Assembly (NCBI RefSeq): GCF_000305785.2
Contig: NC_018868.3
Coordinates: 1,912,501 to 1,976,500, forward strand
Length of the DNA stretch: 64,000 bases
Origin: Simiduia agarivorans SA1 = DSM 21679
Lineage (GTDB): Bacteria > Pseudomonadota > Gammaproteobacteria > Pseudomonadales > Cellvibrionaceae
Direction: 5' to 3'
Below are positions 47,525 to 56,791 of the stretch, in pieces (positions within the stretch are counted from its first letter, which is position 1; each line of letters begins with the position of its first letter). The notes beneath the pieces were generated by a model. The model was not told the DNA's origin. It did no database searches and saw only the letters and a list, made by a program, of their open reading frames with translations. The position numbers were made by a program, and so were the translations under genes.

Positions 47525-48529
47525 ATGCGAAAAATCATTCCCGCCACTAAATCCGTAATAAAATCGGCCTTGCAAGCCATCGGCGCGGTTGCCTTTCACG
47601 CAACCTCCAGTAGCGATCGGGATGCTCTGACGATACTAATGTACCACAGAGTGCTCCCCGCGGATGATCCGCGCTACGCTGAAGAAGAACCCGGCATGGT
47701 GGTTGAGCCTCAAACGTTCGATTTACACTTAGAGATATTAAGTCAGCACTTTGAGGTCATTGGCTTACAGAGTTTTCTGACCGACAAAACCACCAAATTA
47801 AGCAAAAAACCCAAATGCGCTATCACTTTTGATGATGGCTGGGCAGACAATTATCAGTTCGCCTGGCCGCTACTCAAAAAGCACCGGATGCCCGCCACTA
47901 TCTTTCTCGCGTCAGACTACATTGGGACCGATCTCGATTTTTGGCCTAATCAAGTCAACCGGCTATTGAAGCATGCGCGCGACGCCTTCTTAAATGCCTT
48001 CACTCTAGACGTGGACATAAATCCGCAATTAACCGAAAGGGAGTTCGGCTCCAACCTGATTCGCAGCTTAAAACGCCATACAGACAAAGAAATTTACCGC
48101 GCTCTGGACGCACTTCCCCCCAACCTGCAATCGCTTCGTCGAGCGGACGTGCCGGGCCTGATGAATTGGACGCAGGTGATGGAAATGGCCCAAGACCCTC
48201 TGATTGATTTCGGATCACATACGAGAAAACATTACCGCCTGAACCTGCTTAACGACGAAACTGACCTTACTTCGGAAATTGTTTTAAGCAGGAATGATAT
48301 CGAGCAAAAATTAGGCAAGCCGGTTTTGCTTTTTTGTTACCCCAACGGCAATACCTCGAAACAAACCGAACAACTGGTAATGACTCATTACACCGGTGCA
48401 GTGACTACTGAGAATGGCAAAAATCCATTACCCTTAGCATCGACACACCTTTTAAAAAGGATAGCTATCCACAACGATGCAACCCGCACCAAAATAGCAT
48501 TTAAATCTAGGCTTTCTGGCCTGCTTTAA
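47525..48529 (+). CDS. Polysaccharide deacetylase (NodB domain)
   Basis: 334 residues, carbohydrate esterase family 4-like. Motif 1 is ITFDDGWADNY with both aspartates; motif 2 is DFGSHTRKHYRL, the metal-binding H-x3-H; then VLLFCYPNG. XrtA loci usually carry one deacetylase of this type, in which N-deacetylation of hexosamine residues is expected. No obvious signal peptide, so it may act in the cytoplasm or be exported in another way. It overlaps a second, opposing deacetylase gene by 23 bp. Confidence 0.88.
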   Translation: MRKIIPATKSVIKSALQAIGAVAFHATSSSDRDALTILMYHRVLPADDPRYAEEEPGMVVEPQTFDLHLEILSQHFEVIGLQSFLTDKTTKLSKKPKCAITFDDGWADNYQFAWPLLKKHRMPATIFLASDYIGTDLDFWPNQVNRLLKHARDAFLNAFTLDVDINPQLTEREFGSNLIRSLKRHTDKEIYRALDALPPNLQSLRRADVPGLMNWTQVMEMAQDPLIDFGSHTRKHYRLNLLNDETDLTSEIVLSRNDIEQKLGKPVLLFCYPNGNTSKQTEQLVMTHYTGAVTTENGKNPLPLASTHLLKRIAIHNDATRTKIAFKSRLSGLL

Positions 48530-49544
48530 ATCGCTGCTTTCGCAATACGGTTTTCGCCTCTTCTATCCAGGTAGAGTACTGAATAAAATCGTCGTATTCA
48601 GCGGGCAAAGCATAGCGAGGCAGCGTATACATATTCGTATTTGAATCTATTAGCATAGAACCTGGAACAGCAGTCACCGCAGCTTGCATACCCGACCGGG
48701 CGACCAATGAAGCCTCCCTGGCCGAATAGTCAGTAGACTTGCCCACGGGATAACAAAATACCGACAGTGGAGAATCACACATTTCCTGTAGATCCAGCCA
48801 AGAACCCGCAATTTCATCCTGCGCGCGCTGATCATCCAGACTCGTCAGAATCCTATGCGTTCGCGAATGCGGCCCTATAAGCATTCCATCATTTTCAAGC
48901 GTGCGTACGGAGGACAGATCAATAGTTTGATATTTTTCGGTAGGCTTCGTGGGCACTAACACCCCCGCAATTTCAGCGATATCATTCAGCGCCTGGTCTA
49001 CCTGTTCGGGCTGCTGCAGTTTTATCCTGCAAACCAAAGATTCACAAAAAGCCTCTTTCCCAGCGAACGCATCCAGATCAAACCGGGCGGCCAACGCTGA
49101 TAGGGCTTGAGGATTCTCAAAAGCCTCATCAACCAAAAACTGCAGCTTAGCGTCCCAGATCCAACTTCCCTGCTTAATTATTTCCGTCGGCAAAAAATAT
49201 GTGCAGGGCACATCGTATTGTTTGAAAATTGGCAGCCCAATATCCAAGTGATCCTGATAACCGTCGTCTATCGTAAACGCGACGGCCGGACGATTAAGAC
49301 GTTCACCTAACGATATATAGTTCATGGCCTGCTCGAGCGAAATAATATCTACCTTCTTCCGCCTCAAAAACTCCAAAAACCGCTTAACCTGGCTCGTGCT
49401 GTGTCCAGGCAATTCGAGGTCTGGTATCTCGAACCTATGCAACATAAAGACCGGAATGAAAGTGCCACGCGTGACAGCAGGCCACAATCCAAATGGAAGG
49501 CGCCCCATCGTTTTTACAAGTGCTGACTTTATATTTCCACGCAT
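48507..49544 (-). CDS. Polysaccharide deacetylase (NodB domain), second copy
   Basis: 345 residues. Motif 1 VAFTIDDGYQDH, motif 2 IGPHSRTHRILTS, then VFCYPVGKSTDYS. The metal-site Asp and His residues are kept. It is diverged from the neighbouring deacetylase rather than a recent duplicate. Its start overlaps the exosortase stop (shared base 49544), so it belongs to the xrtA operon. Predicted to act on hexosamine units of the EPS. Confidence 0.87.
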   Translation of the reverse strand: MRGNIKSALVKTMGRLPFGLWPAVTRGTFIPVFMLHRFEIPDLELPGHSTSQVKRFLEFLRRKKVDIISLEQAMNYISLGERLNRPAVAFTIDDGYQDHLDIGLPIFKQYDVPCTYFLPTEIIKQGSWIWDAKLQFLVDEAFENPQALSALAARFDLDAFAGKEAFCESLVCRIKLQQPEQVDQALNDIAEIAGVLVPTKPTEKYQTIDLSSVRTLENDGMLIGPHSRTHRILTSLDDQRAQDEIAGSWLDLQEMCDSPLSVFCYPVGKSTDYSAREASLVARSGMQAAVTAVPGSMLIDSNTNMYTLPRYALPAEYDDFIQYSTWIEEAKTVLRKQRFKAGQKA

Positions 49545-51037
49545 TATTGACTCGCCTCAGAAACAACCACATCCATAGAAGCTGCTACTGCCGAAAAATC
49601 GAGCTGCCGAAACTGATTCCACTCTTCATCCGTACATCGACGAGACTTGCAGAGATAACTTAGGGTATGAAGAGCTGATACTGATTCACCGGTCAATCCG
49701 TTTAACGCCTCGTAAAGCTTTAATTTAAGCGAGTGCGTAGTCGCATATCCACCAACTCGATACTGCCAAGCCACTAAACGGCCCCGCAATGCGCCATATA
49801 ACTGCTTGACATTGAATCCATCAATATTGGTAGTGCGCACAGCAACCTCTTCACGGAGCGCGATGTCATTAAGATAATAAGCAAGTTCCTTTCCCTGTTC
49901 TTGCTTAAAATAGAGCAACAGATCAGTCCGAACCGGAATACCAGACAAACTCCCCTCCCAAGCAGAATATTCGTCATAACCTAAAAAACGAACAGACGGC
50001 TCCGGCGCATGCAATGGTCTAAAGCCTGGCATCGTAAATCGACCTGACGCAGCAGGGACATCTGGAGAGTTTAATACTCGCGATATAATAAGTGTGGAAA
50101 CAGCAAGACTAGCGCTTAGAAGGACCGCAGCAATGACCCGTGTTTTAATGGCCTGGGAATCGGGTTCCGGCGCCGCTTCCGACGTTTCTGCTCCACTCGC
50201 GGCCCGCCTCATCAGCACAAACATGAATAACCCGAAGAAAGCGAGATAGACAACCCAACCATAGAATTCATGGTCATAAACCAGCGCGCTTTCCATTTTG
50301 GAATAATGAGCAATCAGTACCAACGAATATATTCGGACCCAGTTGGCAACCACGCCAACAACACAAGCCGCCAAAACAATCATTACGCGCTGAGTGAAAA
50401 GAGGGAAGTACAAGGCCGCCATAATAATAGAAAGCGCCAGACTGGTTAACAAATAGACCAAGCCACTACATCCGTGCGCAACCTCAAGAACACCATACGC
50501 CAATTCAATTTTAAAACCATCGATGTAAGCTGGAATCTGCAGTATCTCGAGCCCGAACTCTGTAACAGCCACAGCCACAACCCTGAGAGGTACGCTCAAA
50601 ACTTCCCAAAAGGGGATGGCAGTATACAAAAGCCCTATGGGGATTATCGTTGCCCTAGCAGCGGCCCCGCCAAACACACCGTACACCCATGCAAACAACA
50701 GAGCAGGCATTAACAGCAACATTACAATGCGGACCTGCACATAGTCTGCAAGAACAAATAAACCCCCCATAGCAACACAGGTCATCATTGCTAGAAACGT
50801 TTCATACTTTGCAGCAGCAGCTGCAAAAGCTCCGTCCTGTTGATGCCGCTCATACAAAAGGTACAACGTACAAGCCAGCACCATATAACCATGTGCATAG
50901 GTTTCTGAAAACTTGCCCCAGTAACCTGCCAGCGCACGCCATGCTTCAATAACAGGCAAGAAAAAGACCAGTAATAGCAGCACTAAAACAACATTGGTAA
51001 AATTGCGGTTTCTCGACAATCCAGCAACTACTGACAT
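49544..51037 (-). CDS. xrtA: Exosortase A fused to EpsI domain
   Basis: Membrane transpeptidase-like enzyme that processes the PEP-CTERM signal. The N-terminal 8-TM exosortase domain (about residues 1-290) has catalytic Cys190 (VAHGCSGLVYLL), Arg235 (NWVRIYS) and His256 (YDHEFYGW). The C-terminal domain (about 310-490) is EpsI-like: MPGFRPLHAPEPSVRFLGY and YYLNDIALREEVAVRTTN. EpsI is a separate gene in many systems and fused in others. GAGG precedes ATG 51037. Its predicted local substrate is the PEP-CTERM protein at 34845. It overlaps the upstream glycosyltransferase by 10 bp. Confidence 0.95.
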   Translation of the reverse strand: MSVVAGLSRNRNFTNVVLVLLLLVFFLPVIEAWRALAGYWGKFSETYAHGYMVLACTLYLLYERHQQDGAFAAAAAKYETFLAMMTCVAMGGLFVLADYVQVRIVMLLLMPALLFAWVYGVFGGAAARATIIPIGLLYTAIPFWEVLSVPLRVVAVAVTEFGLEILQIPAYIDGFKIELAYGVLEVAHGCSGLVYLLTSLALSIIMAALYFPLFTQRVMIVLAACVVGVVANWVRIYSLVLIAHYSKMESALVYDHEFYGWVVYLAFFGLFMFVLMRRAASGAETSEAAPEPDSQAIKTRVIAAVLLSASLAVSTLIISRVLNSPDVPAASGRFTMPGFRPLHAPEPSVRFLGYDEYSAWEGSLSGIPVRTDLLLYFKQEQGKELAYYLNDIALREEVAVRTTNIDGFNVKQLYGALRGRLVAWQYRVGGYATTHSLKLKLYEALNGLTGESVSALHTLSYLCKSRRCTDEEWNQFRQLDFSAVAASMDVVVSEASQ

Positions 51038-52128
51038 GTAGCCACCTCAGCTTGTCGCGCACCATAGAGCTCGCACATCCTCACTGCCATCTGATCAGCG
51101 GAATAACGCCGCATAAAACGATCATCTCGGCAGGATTCCTGCCCGGCTACCACCTGTAATGCTTCCAGCAAAGCATGGGGTTTAGATTGATCATAAATGT
51201 GGCAACCGTTGAAACCTTTCAAACTGCCCAATCCACCTACACCGTTACATACCAAGTGCCTACCCAAAGCCAATGTTTCCAAGCCAACCATCGGCATACC
51301 TTCATGCTCCGAGCACATGACCACCGCGTGGAACTGAGAGAGATAGCCGGCAGAGTTGTTGACATGACCGTGGAAGCTGACCCTATGTTCAAGACCCGCG
51401 GCTTTGACACTGCCCATCAACGATGATCGCTCCGACCCATCGCCAACGATATGAAATCGCCAATGACTGTCAGGGTTCATGCTGCAATGTTCAGTTGCCG
51501 CCTGTATAAACCTATCAACTCGCTTTACAGGCTCTAGCCGGCCCACTATGCCAATGTGCAATTTATCCTGCTCCAAATCCTTGCTCGCAGCCGCTACGGC
51601 AGACTCGAGAGCACATAGATCAATGGCATTTTCAACCAAACTCACTCGAGAGCTGCCCAGCTGTGCTTGCAGCTCTGGCAACATAGGCTCAGATACAGCG
51701 ATGGTACGTACGCATTTACGACGAGCCATCCATTGATCTAAGCCACGAAGAACACGCTGAGGAATCGATGGTGTAAATTCGGCCCCGCCGTGCACGGTAC
51801 GGAACAATTGCATTCCGCCACTCAATCCTTTGCAGAGCGCTGCGATCAGATGTTCTTTTAGCCGGTGGCTGTGGATAATATGAGGCTGGAAATCACGAAC
51901 TATTTGCCTGGAGGCAAACACTAGGGTAGCGAAACATAATTTGGATTCATCAAGAACGTATACGGGGATTTTGTCCTTACGCAGGCGCAGCGCCAACTCA
52001 CCCTCATTCAACAACAAGACCCTGACATCAAGCCCTTGTCGTTTCAGGTTGCGAACCAGCATCCAAATCTGGACTTCCGCGCCAGCCCACAAATCGCCAG
52101 ACGCCACGTGTAAAACCTTTGATACCAT
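51028..52128 (-). CDS. Glycosyltransferase family 4, exosortase-associated type
   Basis: 366 residues. KVLHVASGDLWAGAEVQIWM opens the GT-B fold. The C-terminal half has IGIVGRLEPVKRVDRFIQA, VSFHGHVNNSAGYLSQFHAV and VMCSEHEGMPMVGLETLALG. It resembles sugar transferases regularly encoded beside xrtA. First gene of the operon with xrtA and deacetylase; diverges from the GT2 gene at 52204 with a 75-bp gap that must hold promoters for both. Confidence 0.87.
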   Translation of the reverse strand: MVSKVLHVASGDLWAGAEVQIWMLVRNLKRQGLDVRVLLLNEGELALRLRKDKIPVYVLDESKLCFATLVFASRQIVRDFQPHIIHSHRLKEHLIAALCKGLSGGMQLFRTVHGGAEFTPSIPQRVLRGLDQWMARRKCVRTIAVSEPMLPELQAQLGSSRVSLVENAIDLCALESAVAAASKDLEQDKLHIGIVGRLEPVKRVDRFIQAATEHCSMNPDSHWRFHIVGDGSERSSLMGSVKAAGLEHRVSFHGHVNNSAGYLSQFHAVVMCSEHEGMPMVGLETLALGRHLVCNGVGGLGSLKGFNGCHIYDQSKPHALLEALQVVAGQESCRDDRFMRRYSADQMAVRMCELYGARQAEVATCQ

Positions 52129-52203
52129 GGGCGAACCCCTTGCAAATCCTTTTACAGCCCGCTATTTTACCACGCTTGCAATTATATTTGGAACGGACGT
52201 CAA

Positions 52204-53352
52204 ATGTTAACCGCGGCATTCTGGATCAGCTTGCTGGGAGTGGTTTACAGCTATTTCCTCTACCCTTTCATACTGCTCTTGCTTACCAAAGCCAAGAATG
52301 CAAAGCCTTCGGCTGAGAACATAACCAACGAGTTGCCGTTTGTCTCATTGGTCATTACCGCGTACAACGAAGAGCGGAATATCGCAGACAAGCTTGATGA
52401 CACCTTAAAGGTTACCTACCCCGGGCAACTCGAAATAATCGTCGCATCAGATGGCTCAACCGACAAAACCGACGAAATCGTCAACGCCTATGCGGATAGG
52501 GGTGTAAAGCTGGTCCGGCCGGAACAGAGACTCGGCAAGGAAAACGCCCAAAAACACGCTATTGCTCATTGTGCTGGCAGTATAGTGGTTTTTTCGGATG
52601 TTAGTACAAAAATACCGGAAGACGCCCTGGTTCACGTTGTAAAGTATTTCGACGATCCGCGTATCGGCGCGATTTCATCCGAAGACCGCTTCATCGCCAA
52701 TGACAACAACGAGACACCGGGCGAAGGCCTGTATGTTCGCTATGAAATGTGGCTACGCAGCCTGGAATCCAAACTCGCAGGGCTGGTTGGCCTGAGCGGT
52801 TCTTTTTTTGCTGCCCGCATCAATATTTGCCAGGAGTGGGACATCCGATCGCCGAGTGACTTCAATACGGCACTGCAGTGTGCCCGCCAGGGGTACAAGG
52901 CCGTTACCGCACCCGATGTATTGGGATACTACAAAGACTTGGCCGACCCTAAAAAGGAATACCAACGTAAGTTACGCACTGTCATCAGAGGCATGACCGC
53001 CGTATCGCGCAATCCTGCCTGCCTCAACCCTCTGGCATTTGGCTTGTTCGCATTTCAGCTGTTCAGTCACAAAATCATGCGCTGGCTGGTGCCCTGCTTT
53101 ATGGTTGCCTGCTTATTCCTTAATGCCATCCTGGTTATGTCCGGCGGCGCCTGGATTTACCAGGCCCTGTTAGCCTGTCAGCTTGGCTTCTACAGCCTGG
53201 CGCTGCTTGGTCACGCCCTACCAGCGCTGCAGTCCGTGAGTGTGATCCGCTTGATGGTATTTTTTGTTCGCGTTAATTTCGCGCTGTTAGACGCAGGCAT
53301 ACAATTCGTTTCCGGCAAGCGAATGACGGTGTGGGAGCCATCCAAGCGGTGA
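52204..53352 (+). CDS. Membrane-associated glycosyltransferase family 2
   Basis: 382 residues. A short N-terminal TM helix, then the GT-A core: VSLVITAYNEERNIADKLDD, IIVASDGSTDKTDEI (DGS), VVFSDVSTKIPEDAL and a diverged GLSGSFFAARINI, followed by QCARQGYKAV and YYKDLADPKKEYQRKLRTVI, a QxxRW-like region. Several C-terminal TM helices complete it. This architecture is typical of polymer-building or chain-extending transferases. Its stop overlaps the start of the next gene (TGATG). Confidence 0.87.
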   Translation: MLTAAFWISLLGVVYSYFLYPFILLLLTKAKNAKPSAENITNELPFVSLVITAYNEERNIADKLDDTLKVTYPGQLEIIVASDGSTDKTDEIVNAYADRGVKLVRPEQRLGKENAQKHAIAHCAGSIVVFSDVSTKIPEDALVHVVKYFDDPRIGAISSEDRFIANDNNETPGEGLYVRYEMWLRSLESKLAGLVGLSGSFFAARINICQEWDIRSPSDFNTALQCARQGYKAVTAPDVLGYYKDLADPKKEYQRKLRTVIRGMTAVSRNPACLNPLAFGLFAFQLFSHKIMRWLVPCFMVACLFLNAILVMSGGAWIYQALLACQLGFYSLALLGHALPALQSVSVIRLMVFFVRVNFALLDAGIQFVSGKRMTVWEPSKR

Positions 53353-54485
53353 TGTTTGGCACAGCCGCCCCCGTGGGTGAAAGTATCTTACTGTCTACGC
53401 AGGAACCGCCAGGTACTCTCCTTGACGGGCATCTGACAAGCTATTTCGAATCCGGCACGGCGGCGCTGGCAGCAGCAATACGGTTAACAAGGGACTCGCG
53501 TCAATTGGCGAGGCCTCACGTCATAATTCCCGGCTACTGTTGTCCCGACTTGGTTGCTGCCTGCCTATACGCGGACGTCGAAATCCGAGTGGCAGACACG
53601 CTGCCAGATGCACCCTTTTATTGCCGCCAGTCACTTGATGCCATGCTGGATTCGGATACATTAGCTGTCATTTGCGTCAATTTTTGCGGATTGCATGAGC
53701 ATATTGAGCACGTAAAAGAACTGCTCCGCGCGCGCGAATCAAAAGCCATCATCATTGAGGATTGGGCCCAATACCATCCACAGGCCTCAGACACGCGGAT
53801 GCCAATTGACGGGCTGGCAATTCGTTCTTTTGGCAAAGGGAAACCTGCGAGTATATTGACCGCTGGCGCAGTCATCTGTTCGCCGAATTTCAAACAGCAG
53901 GCCGGGAAAAGTTGGGAAAACTTCGAATTTGCACCGCCGTCGTTATCACCGCTTAAGATCTGCGCATTTAACACGATTCTGACCCCCGAAGTGTATCGCC
54001 TCGCGCTTTTGTTTGGCGTCATTCGCCCAGGCAAAACCGAGTTCCACCCACTAAAACAAGTAACCAGATACCACGCGGCAGATATGCAGCTCCTGGCCGC
54101 CAATATCGCAGCCTGGCAACGAGGGCCGAATCAGGCTCAACAGGCCATTGTGGCCCACCTGGAAGATCATACTGGCATGCAGCCCATCAACGATCTCAGT
54201 CACTATCGACAGAGCCGCCTGCTCAGAATTCCAGTTCTATTGCAAGACAAGGTCCACCGGGATGAAGTGCTTCGCAAGGGTGCGAGCCTCGGTCTGAGCC
54301 CAATGTATCAGAAACCCATAATAGAAGTTGCAGGCGTCCCAACGGACGCGATTACACGACACGATTGCAAAAACGCTGCAGTGCTCGCCGACAGACTGAT
54401 TACCCTACCCTGTCACGGCAGGCTGCGAGCGACACAAATCAATAAGCTTTTACAACTGATATCCGGATCAAACGCCCATGACTAA
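53352..54485 (+). CDS. DegT/DnrJ/EryC1-like PLP-dependent aminotransferase
   Basis: 377 residues. Fold-type I PLP enzyme: FESGTAALAAAIRL matches the SGTAAL phosphate-binding motif, IIEDWAQYHPQ the ED.AQ ring contact, and RSFGKGKPAS supplies Lys at the Schiff-base position. The GEGG motif normally following is altered to TAGAV. It may make an amino sugar or transfer an amino group to another EPS precursor. ATG 53352 is embedded in the preceding stop (TGATG); an earlier GTG at 53331 is less likely. It overlaps the FemAB gene by 8 bp. Confidence 0.78.
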   Translation: MFGTAAPVGESILLSTQEPPGTLLDGHLTSYFESGTAALAAAIRLTRDSRQLARPHVIIPGYCCPDLVAACLYADVEIRVADTLPDAPFYCRQSLDAMLDSDTLAVICVNFCGLHEHIEHVKELLRARESKAIIIEDWAQYHPQASDTRMPIDGLAIRSFGKGKPASILTAGAVICSPNFKQQAGKSWENFEFAPPSLSPLKICAFNTILTPEVYRLALLFGVIRPGKTEFHPLKQVTRYHAADMQLLAANIAAWQRGPNQAQQAIVAHLEDHTGMQPINDLSHYRQSRLLRIPVLLQDKVHRDEVLRKGASLGLSPMYQKPIIEVAGVPTDAITRHDCKNAAVLADRLITLPCHGRLRATQINKLLQLISGSNAHD

Positions 54486-55761
54486 GCCTACACCCAAAGA
54501 GCTTAAACGGCAGATAAAACAGCTAAGACAACGGATTTCAGCGACTCGCAAAGCGATAGAGGCACGCGAGGGTGAGGATACCAGCGATTTGCTAGAGCAA
54601 AACAGGGTCGACAGTGCAGATTTGAAGCTGCTGGAAAAATCGCTTAAACAGCAACTAAATAAGGTCTGCGATTCCAACGAAGACGAGATCAAGGCACTAA
54701 TTCCTCCTGCGTTTGAACCTCTGCAAAAACGCGCTGGCACTGACTTCACGATCATTGAGGCCGACCTTGAATCACAAGGCTGGCAGGAATTCTCTGAGAA
54801 GCATACGCGAACAACCAGTTGCCACGGCCCCGCGCTTTTGAACGCGATTCATCAGGCCTATCAACATGACGCTATAGTCCTGTTAGCGAAGGAGGGCGAC
54901 GCCATTCTTGGCGTTCTGCCTATCGTAATACTCGACAGCCCTATTTTCGGTCGCTACGGCGCCTCAATTCCTTATTTTAATTATGGCGGCCCACTCACCC
55001 ACTATTCCGATGTTGCTGAAGCGCTTATTGCTTATTGCAAAACCCTGCTGACAGAATACCAACTCAAACACATACTCATCAGAACCTGTCTGGAGGGATT
55101 GCCATTCAGCTGCTCAACAGATAAAGCATCCATGATTCTTCCGCTGCCCTCCAACAGCAGCGCGCTGGATGGTTCATTAGGCTCAAAAGTAAGATCGCAG
55201 GTTAAAAAAGCCGGCGATAATTCATTCAGCTTCGAAACGGGGCATTCGGATTTACTGGACGACTTTCACAAGGTACTTTCTGAGAACATGAGGGACCTTG
55301 GGTCTCCCTTTCACGGCAAAACATTTTTTACACACTTACTTAACCAACTCGGTGAGCGATGCATCTTAGCCGTGGCTTACCTTGATGATCATCCAGTATC
55401 CGCAGGCCTGCTCGTAGCAAGTGACACTACGCTGGAAATTCCATGGGCGTCCACAACCAGAAGTGGCAATAGATTAAATGCCAACATGTGGTTCTATCAT
55501 CAAGTCCTGACTTATGCGGTAGAACACAATTTCGCATTCTTTGACTTTGGACGATCAAGCATTGACGCAGGGACCTTTAAGTTCAAAAAGCAGTGGGGCG
55601 CCAACCCTGTACAACACTATTGGTACACAATATCGAACACCCAACAAAGCTCTGCTGCCCCCGCTGCGAAGGAGTTTGGTCTTTTAGTGAAGTGCTGGCA
55701 ACAGCTACCCGTATGGCTTGCGCGTCCGATAGGTGCTTATATTATTCGGGGTATCGCGTAA
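54478..55761 (+). CDS. FemAB family protein, XrtA/PEP-CTERM system-associated
   Basis: 427 residues. A charged coiled-coil-like N-terminus (about residues 1-70, KELKRQIKQLRQRISATRKA) precedes a FemAB/GNAT domain with GSKVRSQVKKAGDNSF, SENMRDLGSPFHGKTFF, EIPWASTTRSGNRLNANM and FDFGRSSIDAGTFKFKKQWG, the typical signature of this XrtA-associated family. FemAB proteins transfer aminoacyl groups from tRNA; the XrtA version's substrate is unproven. Last gene of a three-gene plus-strand operon; overlaps the opposing GNAT gene by 20 bp at its 3' end. Confidence 0.88.
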   Translation: MTKPTPKELKRQIKQLRQRISATRKAIEAREGEDTSDLLEQNRVDSADLKLLEKSLKQQLNKVCDSNEDEIKALIPPAFEPLQKRAGTDFTIIEADLESQGWQEFSEKHTRTTSCHGPALLNAIHQAYQHDAIVLLAKEGDAILGVLPIVILDSPIFGRYGASIPYFNYGGPLTHYSDVAEALIAYCKTLLTEYQLKHILIRTCLEGLPFSCSTDKASMILPLPSNSSALDGSLGSKVRSQVKKAGDNSFSFETGHSDLLDDFHKVLSENMRDLGSPFHGKTFFTHLLNQLGERCILAVAYLDDHPVSAGLLVASDTTLEIPWASTTRSGNRLNANMWFYHQVLTYAVEHNFAFFDFGRSSIDAGTFKFKKQWGANPVQHYWYTISNTQQSSAAPAAKEFGLLVKCWQQLPVWLARPIGAYIIRGIA

Positions 55762-56791
55762 TATTCTTATTGCGCTTGAGACAATCATTTAATTGGTAGG
55801 CAAGTTTTAACCCGATTGAGCGAACCACATAGTAGTCCCCCATGGAAAGGGTATTGTTGGCAATCGACGCTTTATAGTTTGCCGACTTGCCGTCACCTGC
55901 CATAAAGTCATAATAGTGACAACGAGATAAGCTAAACGATTGCTCGATCTGCATGCCAAAATGAACCATGCCCAGAGATACCCGCCCAAAATCCAGCGCT
56001 GAAAATCCTGATTGCAGATTGTAGACCCACCCATCAAGTTCTACGTCGAGCATGACGGATACACATTTATCATCGAGCATCAGAGCAGACAGATCGACGC
56101 ACCCGCCTTCTTGCTGCAAGTGAGTCAGAAACAATCTTATAAACTGCTCCGACTCTCCAACAATACACGGCTTTCCCCAACGCACCTCATGAAATTGATT
56201 CAAGATCTTCAGGAAATGGTCAATATCCGGCCAAAGATTACGCCGGTGAAGCTCGCCTCTTTTCTGAAGTCGACGACGCCCACCCAGCACCCTATCTCTT
56301 GTGGACTTTCCGAGACCTGCGCAATAATCATCAAACGTTGCATTGGCTGTATTGATGCCATATGCCGGCATATCCTCCCGCCGCATTAACAGATATCCAC
56401 GCGTAAGGCAGTACTGTTTGAGTAAATCCACTTCGAAGTCTTTGTCGAGAAGGCCACGCAAATAAAGCTGATCCCATTGCCCCGACTCTGCTTCCTGTAA
56501 AAACAGGGAGAAGTCCGCCGGCGAATTGAAACATAAATATTCGCTAGCAAACCCTTCGAGACAAGGTGTAGAGATGGCTTTCGGCGCCGCGCTTTGGAAT
56601 CTAAGCAACTTGGCAAGGTTGATGGGATATTGAATCAGGTTGGACGAGTGGCCGGAATAAATCGGCCGTTCCGGCACGTCGCAGGGCCAGACCTGATCCC
56701 ATGCCCTGAGCCATGACGCCGAACGGAACAAACCGGGCCGTACTGCGCAGGCACCTGGAGTGCCTGCGTGCATTAACTTACTATCGTTCAA
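55742..56791 (-). CDS. GNAT/FemAB-like acyl- or aminoacyltransferase (Acetyltransf_6 type)
   Basis: 349 residues. The C-terminal GNAT-like half has GKSTRDRVLGGRRRLQKRGE, NQFHEVRWGKPCIVG, LDVELDGWVYNLQSGFSAL and YYDFMAGDGKSANYKA, features of the BcsL/CelD group. It follows prsT with a 4-bp overlap, so it is at the end of the secretion operon. It probably modifies a polysaccharide or lipid-linked precursor in the cytoplasm; the exact donor is unknown. Confidence 0.8.
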   Translation of the reverse strand: MNDSKLMHAGTPGACAVRPGLFRSASWLRAWDQVWPCDVPERPIYSGHSSNLIQYPINLAKLLRFQSAAPKAISTPCLEGFASEYLCFNSPADFSLFLQEAESGQWDQLYLRGLLDKDFEVDLLKQYCLTRGYLLMRREDMPAYGINTANATFDDYCAGLGKSTRDRVLGGRRRLQKRGELHRRNLWPDIDHFLKILNQFHEVRWGKPCIVGESEQFIRLFLTHLQQEGGCVDLSALMLDDKCVSVMLDVELDGWVYNLQSGFSALDFGRVSLGMVHFGMQIEQSFSLSRCHYYDFMAGDGKSANYKASIANNTLSMGDYYVVRSIGLKLAYQLNDCLKRNKNITRYPE

